From NCBI RefSeq assembly GCF_033118175.1, contig NC_083701.1:51287001-51351000 (forward strand): a stretch of 64,000 nucleotides of DNA. Reading direction: 5' to 3'. Of this stretch, positions 58,791-64,000 are shown one piece after another (position 1 is the stretch's first letter; every line of letters starts with the position of its first letter). This DNA comes from Dama dama (taxonomy: Eukaryota; Chordata; Mammalia; Artiodactyla; Cervidae). The notes below the pieces were generated by a model. It was not told the DNA's origin, did no database searches, and saw only the letters and a program-made list of their open reading frames with translations. A program made the translations under genes and the position numbers.

Positions 58791-59819
58791 TTAGTGAAAT
58801 AAACACGTTAGAGAGAGAAGGCAAATGTCGACGTCCTAAAGGATATCTAAAAGTGGTTTTTCCTAGCTGTTATAATTGAACAGTTTTGCTGTTAGCTGTT
58901 AAATTTTATTCATTTTCACTTTTCTTATATAATTTTTTCAAGGAATGTGTATTAGTTTTACAATCAGGCAAAACAGCAGATCTCTTTTATTTTGAAAAAC
59001 AAAAAATCCTGATATAGCTAATAACACATTATTACATCTGATTCAAATAATGACAACTTTGTGAATATTTTAAACCATTCCATCACAGTATTGCTTTTTG
59101 AGAAGCAAAGGAGACAGAATGCAAAATAGAAAAGAAAAATTAAGACATGATCACACTGCAAAAGATACATATTGGATCCTTGTGCTATATACACAATTCA
59201 TGCATACAGTGTACGGAAAAGGGCCAAAAGAAAGGGCACACATTTATTACAGAAATAATTTTGCCTTCAGTGACAAGTGCATATATATACAAAATTATTT
59301 GGAGAGATTTAGCTGTAAAAATCTAAACACAATTTCTTTTATAATGACACCATCAAAGGGAAGAATCAATGAAATACAATAAAATGTAATATAAAAAATA
59401 GTTGGGTTTATAAAACAAAAGATAGTTGTTTGTTCTGTAGATAAATAAAACTGTAAAGGCTGGTTTGCCCAGTTGATTTGCAGGGTTTGGAGTTTTATTG
59501 TTATAGTGCCATGTTTCTTAGTAGAAAACTTAACAGTTTGCAATCAAAGATTCATCTGTTTAAAACTATCTTTTGCTATTATACTGTCTATACACTTTTG
59601 AGAAATGTATTACTTTTTAAATATCAAGTTTATTTATCTGACTATCATGCTAACTGAAACTTGCCTTACAGGGTTGAATTTAGCTTAAAATATATCAATG
59701 TATTAAAATACTTAGTTTTCTTTTTAAATTTGTTCTTTTAGTTACTTCCATGTTTATTCCAATAAATATTAAAGATGCCAAAATGTCATACAAGTGAATT
59801 TATAATATTATTTTTAAAA
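58791..59819. other. No recognised feature
   Basis: AT-rich sequence. The 94-codon open frame 59098-59382 has no recognised motif and no coding-like composition. Confidence 0.45.
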
Positions 59820-59948
59820 CTTGAGAAGGAAATGGCAACACATTGCAGTATTCTTGCCTGGGAAATCCTATGGACAGAGGAGCCTGGCAGCTACAATTCA
59901 TGGGGTGACAAGAGTTGGGCATGACTTAGCAACTAAAAAACAGCAACA
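59820..59948 (+). mobile_element. BovA SINE fragment
   Basis: Plus-strand BovA module: gagaaggaaatggcaac, then gtattcttgcctggg, then ggcatgacttagcaac. It lacks a tRNA head. No clean duplication was seen. Confidence 0.83.
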
Positions 59949-60229
59949 ATAGTTTGTCATATTGAAGGTATAAGTTCCTGTTGATAATTTTATCAGAAGT
60001 ACCCTAAAAATACCTGATAAAGACTCACATATGCAGTAAATATTAAAAAGTTAAAAAGCACCTCTGTGATGTAGCATAATTCAAACTGTGATAGGATATG
60101 CCCTTCTACTTTTCAATTCAAAACAAATACTACACAAAACCAAGACAGATGAAACGTGGGTAGACTTGCACCAATGATTAAAGAAATATATATATATATA
60201 CACTTGCATTGTGGACAGTTTATCTGATA
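59949..60229. other. Spacer with short (TA)n
   Basis: AT-rich with a (TA) run at about 60186-60201. Nothing else was recognised. Confidence 0.5.
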
Positions 60230-61027
60230 TCGTTCAGTTGTTAAGTCTCGCCCAACTCTTGGCAACCCCATGGACTGCAGCATGCCCTGTCCTCCACTAT
60301 CTACTGGAGTTTGCTCAGTTTAATGTCTACTGAGTTGGTGATGTTATCTAGTCACCTCATTCTCTGCTGTCCTCTTCTTTACCTTCAATATTTCCCAGCA
60401 TCAGGGTCTTTTCCAGTATGTCAGCTCATCACATCAGGTGGCCAAAGAATTGGAATTTCAGCTTCAGCATCACTACTTCCCATGAATATTCAGGATTAAT
60501 AATTTCCTGTAGGATTGACTGGTTTGATCTCCATGCTGTCCAAGAGACTCTTGAGAGTATTCTCCAGCACCCCAATTCAAAGCATCAATTCTTCTGTGTT
60601 CAGTCTTGTTTATGGTCCAACGCTCACATCCATACATGACTATTGAAAAAAACATAGAATTGACTATATGAACCTTTGTCAGCAAAGTAAGGTCTTTGTA
60701 TTTTAATACACTCTCTAGTTTTGTCATAGCTTTCCTTCCAAGAAAACAAGCATCATCTAATTTCATGGCTGCTATCACCATCTGCAGTGATTTTGGAGAC
60801 CAAGAAAAGAAAATATGTCACTGCTTCTACTTTTTTTCCTTCAACTTGCCATGAAGTGATGGGACTGGATGCCATGATCTTAGTTTTAGGAAGGCTAAGT
60901 TTTAAGCCTGCTTTTTCACTCTCTTCTTTCACCTTCATTAAGAGGCTCTTTAGTTCTTCTTCACTTTCTGCCATTAGAGTTGTATCATCTGCATATCTAA
61001 GACTGTTGATATCTTTCCCAGCCATCT

Positions 61028-61371
61028 TGATTCCCTTGGACAAGGAAATCAAACTAGTCAATCCTAAAGGAAATCAACCCTGAATATTCATTGGAAGAGC
61101 TGATGCTGAAGCTGAAGCTCCAATACTTTGGCACCCTGATGTAAAGAGTAGAGTGATTGGAAATGACCATGATGTCGGGGAGGAATGAAGGCAGGAGGAG
61201 AAGAAAATGACAGAGGATGAAATGATTGGATGGCATCACCAACTCAGTGGGCATGATTTTGAGCAAACCGCAGGGGATGGTGAAGGACAGGGTGTGCTAC
61301 AGTCCATGGGGTTGCAAAGAGTCAGATATGACTGAGCAACTGAACAATCACTTGATTGTTCAAGTGATTCC
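61028..61371 (+). mobile_element. BovB 3' fragment nested in opposite-strand BovB
   Basis: Plus-strand BovB C-terminal and 3' sequence (body about 61035-61364) starting cttggacaaggaaatc and ending gagcaactgaacaatc. The host reads continuously from cttgattcc to agcttgtgactc. A 7-bp duplication, tgattcc, lies at 61028-61034 and 61365-61371. The right end carries a perfect hairpin (aatcacttga, ttgt, tcaagtgatt). Confidence 0.85.
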
Positions 61372-61799
61372 AGCTTGTGACTCATGCAGCCCAGCATTTC
61401 TCGTGATTTTCTCTGCATATAAGTTACATAAACAGGGTGACAGTATGCAGCCTTGTCATACTCCTTTCCCAAGTTTGAATCAGTCCGTTGTTCCATGTCC
61501 AGTTCTAACTGTTGATTCTTGACCCACACACAGGTGTATCAGGAGGCAGGTAAGGTGGTCTGGTATTCCCATCTCTTTAAGAATTTTCCAGTTTTCTGTG
61601 ATCCACAAAGTCAAAGTCTTTAGTGTAGTCAATGAAGAAGAAACAGATGTTCTTCTGGAATTCTCTTGAATTTTCTGTGATGCAACAGATGTTGGCAGTT
61701 TGAGCTCTGGTTCCTTTGCCTTTTCTAAACACAGTTTGTACATCTGGAAGTTCTTGGTATACATATTGCTAAAGCCTATCTTGAAGGATTTTATGCATA

Positions 61800-62013
61800 A
61801 CTTTGCTAGCATGGGCTTCCCTGGCGGCTCAGCTAGTAAAGAACCCACCTGCAATGCAGGAGACCTGGGTTCGATCCTTGGCTTTGGAAGATCCCCTGGA
61901 GAAGGGAACAGCTACACATTCCAGTATTCTGGCCTGAAGAATTCCATGGACTGTATAGTCATGGGATTGCAAACAGCCAAATATGACTGAGATACTTTCA
62001 CTTTGCTAGCATG
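61800..62013 (+). mobile_element. Bov-tA SINE with 14-bp target duplication, inside BovB
   Basis: Full-length plus-strand Bov-tA, body 61814-61999 (ggcttccctggcggctcag; B-box gttcgatccttgg). Perfect 14-bp duplication actttgctagcatg at 61800-61813 and 62000-62013. BovB text continues on both sides. Confidence 0.96.
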
Positions 62014-62896
62014 AGGAATGAGTGCAATCGTGAAGCAGTTTGAACATTCTTTGGCACTGTCCTTCTTTCAAATTGGAATGAAAACTGACCTTTTCTGGTC
62101 CTGAGCCCACTGCTAAATTTTGCAAATTTGCTGATATATTGAATGCAGCACTTTAATACCATCATCTTTTAAGATCTGAAATAGCTCACCTGGTATTCCA
62201 ATACCTCCACTAGCTTTGCTAGCATTACTAGTTTAGTAATGCTTCCTAAGGCCCACTGGATTTCACACTTAGGATGTCTGGCTCTAAGTGAGTTACAATA
62301 CCATCGTGATTATCTAGGTCATTAAGAGCTTTTTTGTATAGTTTTTCTGTGTATTGTTGCCACTCTTCTTAATTTCTTCTACCTTTCTTAGGTCCTTACC
62401 ATTTCTGTCCTTTTTTGTGCCCATCCTGGCATGAAATGTTCCTTTGATATCTCCAATTATCTTGAAGAGATTGCTAGTCTTTCCCATTCTGTTGCTTTCC
62501 TCTATGTCTTTGCATTGTTTATTGAAGAAGGCCTTCTTATCTCTCCTTGCTCTTCTCTGGATCTCTACATTCAGGTGGGTGTATCTTTCCCTTTCTTCCT
62601 TGCTTTTCACTTCTGTTCTTTCTTCAGGTATTTTTCAAAGCCTCTTCAGACAGTCACTTTGCCTTCTTGTGTTTCTTTTTCTTCAGAATGGTTTTGGTCA
62701 CTGCCTCCTGCACAATGTTATGAGCCTCCATCCATAGTTCTTCAGTCACTCTGTCTATTAGGTCTAGTCCCTTGCATCTATTTGTCACCTCCACTGTATA
62801 ACCATAAGTGATTTGATTTAGGTCATAACTAAATGGCATAGTGGTTTTCCCTAGTCTCTTCAGTTTAAGTCTGAATTTTGCAATAAGGAGTTCATG

Positions 62897-63683
62897 ATCT
62901 TGAAAGGTTGTTGCTGAACCATGAAAGACACCAGGACTCTTGGCCTCTGGAGGAGAATTCAATCCGGGGCCAGAGAGGAGGCTCAATCACTCAGAGCTTT
63001 TGTGTAATAGAGTTTTATTAAAGTATAAAGGGGATAGAGGGAGCTTCTGACATAGACATCAGAAGGGGGCAGAAAGAGTACCCTTTGCTAGTGTTAGCAA
63101 GGGAGTTATATACCTTTTAATTAGTTATTACAATGAATCAAAACAATGTCTCAAGTTTGTGAAAATTTTACCTGACCCACTCCCACAATTTACATTTTAG
63201 GATAACAAGATTAGAATTTAACAATAGAAAGAGCCTACCAGACCCACTCCCATAATATACATTCTAAAATATCAGGATTAGTCAGAAGGTTGTCAGGAAG
63301 GAGAAACTGTCCTCAAGCAGGATACATTGTTGTTGTATAATCCCTAACAGAGTTTAAACTCAGTTGTGTAATTGACTAAGACTAAGGAATGGAGAAGGAA
63401 ATGACAACCCACTCCAGTGTTCTTGCCTGGAGAATCCCAGGGACGGGGGCGGGGGCGGGGGGGGCCTGGTGGGCTGCCGTATATGGGGTCGCACAGAGTC
63501 GGACGCGACTGCAGCGACTTAGCAGCAGCAGCAGCAAGGAATGTAGACAAAAAACTTTGTCCTTTCCTCCTCCTTGAGAATTCTAGACCCCTATCTCCAC
63601 TTTGAGAGCCCCAGACCCCTGTCTCCTCCTTGGAGACCCCCAGACTTCTTGTCAACTTGCCTAGGAATTGACTCTCTCAATCT
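62897..63683 (-). mobile_element. Solo LTR of an endogenous retrovirus, inside BovB
   Basis: A minus-strand LTR occupying 62901-63679, flanked by the 4-bp duplication atct (62897-62900 and 63680-63683). BovB reads straight through when the LTR is ignored (ttcatgatct, then gagccacagtcag). In its own orientation it has TGAGAGAG at the start, a TATA-like tatataactccc (complement at about 63105-63116), an AATAAA signal (complement at about 63015-63020) and a terminal TTTCA. Two copies of a segment with gggagtgggtc lie 66 bp apart (complements near 63175 and 63241). It is interrupted by a BovA at 63392-63535. It belongs to the same family as 50255-50732. Confidence 0.92.
63384..63543 (+). mobile_element. 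BovA monomer SINE inside the solo LTR
   Basis: Plus-strand BovA (gagaaggaaatgacaac to the CAG-repeat tail), body 63392-63535. An 8-bp duplication, aaggaatg, lies at 63384-63391 and 63536-63543. The usual short G-run has grown into a longer G/C tract at 63439-63464. It is the youngest layer of this nest. Confidence 0.92.
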
Positions 63684-64000
63684 GAGCCACAGTCAGCTCT
63701 AGGCCTTGTTTTTGCTAACTGTATAGAGTTTCTCCATCTTTGGCTGCAAAGAAAATAATCAATCTGATTTCGATATTTACCATCTGGTGATGTCCATGTA
63801 CACATCTTGTGTTGTTGTAAGAAGGTATTTGCTGTGATCAGTGCATTCTCTTGGCAAAACTCTGTTAGCTTTTGCCCTGCTTCATTTTGTACTCCAAGGC
63901 CAAACTTGCCTGTTACTCCACGTAACTCTTCACTTCCTACTTTTGCATTCCACTCCCCTGTGATGAATAGGACTTTTTTTTTATGGTGTTAGTTCTCGGA

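Larger units (their letters stand above)
60230..64000 (-). mobile_element. Long BovB LINE, running off the window, with nested insertions
   Basis: A minus-strand BovB. The 3' end is at the left (about 60230), then the C-terminal region, reverse transcriptase, linker and, after 63680, the endonuclease region (ctttggctgcaaagaa near 63740, catctggtgatgtccatg near 63781, cctacttttgcattccac near 63936). It continues beyond 64000. Host sequence is interrupted by three separate insertions at 61035-61364, 61814-61999 and 62901-63679. Open pieces 60473-60781, 60753-61061, 61480-61854 and 62314-62610 are remnants in shifted frames. The catalytic box at 60984-60995 reads Y-A-D-D. Confidence 0.92.

Noticed and set aside
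59098..59382. Open frame of 94 codons on the plus strand
   Set aside because: No recognisable domain and no coding-like composition. The length is within chance for this window.
50255..63679. The two LTRs read as the ends of one provirus
   Set aside because: They lie in opposite orientation, have different target duplications, and the DNA between them is made of other elements.
1..64000. CRISPR array, prophage, operon or other prokaryotic system
   Set aside because: Repeats are interspersed retrotransposons typical of ruminants. There are no regularly spaced repeats and no prokaryotic gene organisation.

Overview
The window is nuclear DNA of a ruminant, most likely a bovid. The evidence is the repeat content: BovB (RTE-type) LINEs, Bov-tA and BovA/BovA2 SINEs, young ruminant L1 (L1-BT type) and CHR-type tRNA SINEs, on a background of older mammalian repeats (L1M, L2, MIR, MaLR LTR, MER5-like). 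Cattle, sheep, goat and other bovids cannot be separated by eye. I found no host protein-coding gene, rRNA, true tRNA, CpG island or CRISPR array. The window looks like an AT-rich intergenic or intronic stretch built by layered retrotransposition. Family names come from remembered consensus features, not from a database search.

Layout. 1-9 kb: AT-rich DNA with a young 5'-truncated L1 (minus), a BovA2, a BovB 3' fragment and a MaLR-type LTR. 9.2-17.7 kb: a nested block of minus-strand L1s. An old L1 is split by a long L1, which holds a younger artiodactyl L1 3' end, which holds a Bov-tA. 21.4-26.4 kb: a decayed retroviral pol, split by a BovB that is itself split by an inverted BovB fragment. 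27.4-29 kb: another BovB followed by a Bov-tA. 30-35.6 kb: MIRs, an old plus-strand L1 with two SINEs inside, and L2 fragments. 35.8-46.5 kb: scattered SINEs, MER5-like and MIR remnants, and a 2-kb minus-strand BovB carrying a 54-bp L1 insertion. 47.0-50.2 kb: the best preserved element, an L1 with a 945-codon open frame that has reverse transcriptase and the C-terminal Cys motif but no endonuclease. 50.3-50.7 kb: a solo LTR. 52.8-54.2 kb: an L1 with an 18-bp target duplication, abutting a BovB. 55.6-58.8 kb: old L1 in two opposed orientations. 60.2-64.0 kb: a long minus-strand BovB holding a plus-strand BovB piece, a Bov-tA and a solo LTR, the last carrying a BovA.

How the parts relate. There are no operons. 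The functional link is parasitism: Bov-tA and BovA SINEs share 3' sequence with BovB and are thought to use its reverse transcriptase, while L1 moves itself. Target-site duplications are visible for many insertions and give a relative order of events. No previously undescribed biological system is evident. The interesting content is insertion history: exact junctions, nested chronology, a shared D-to-N change in the catalytic box of three BovB copies, and two solo LTRs of one family with 4-bp target duplications.
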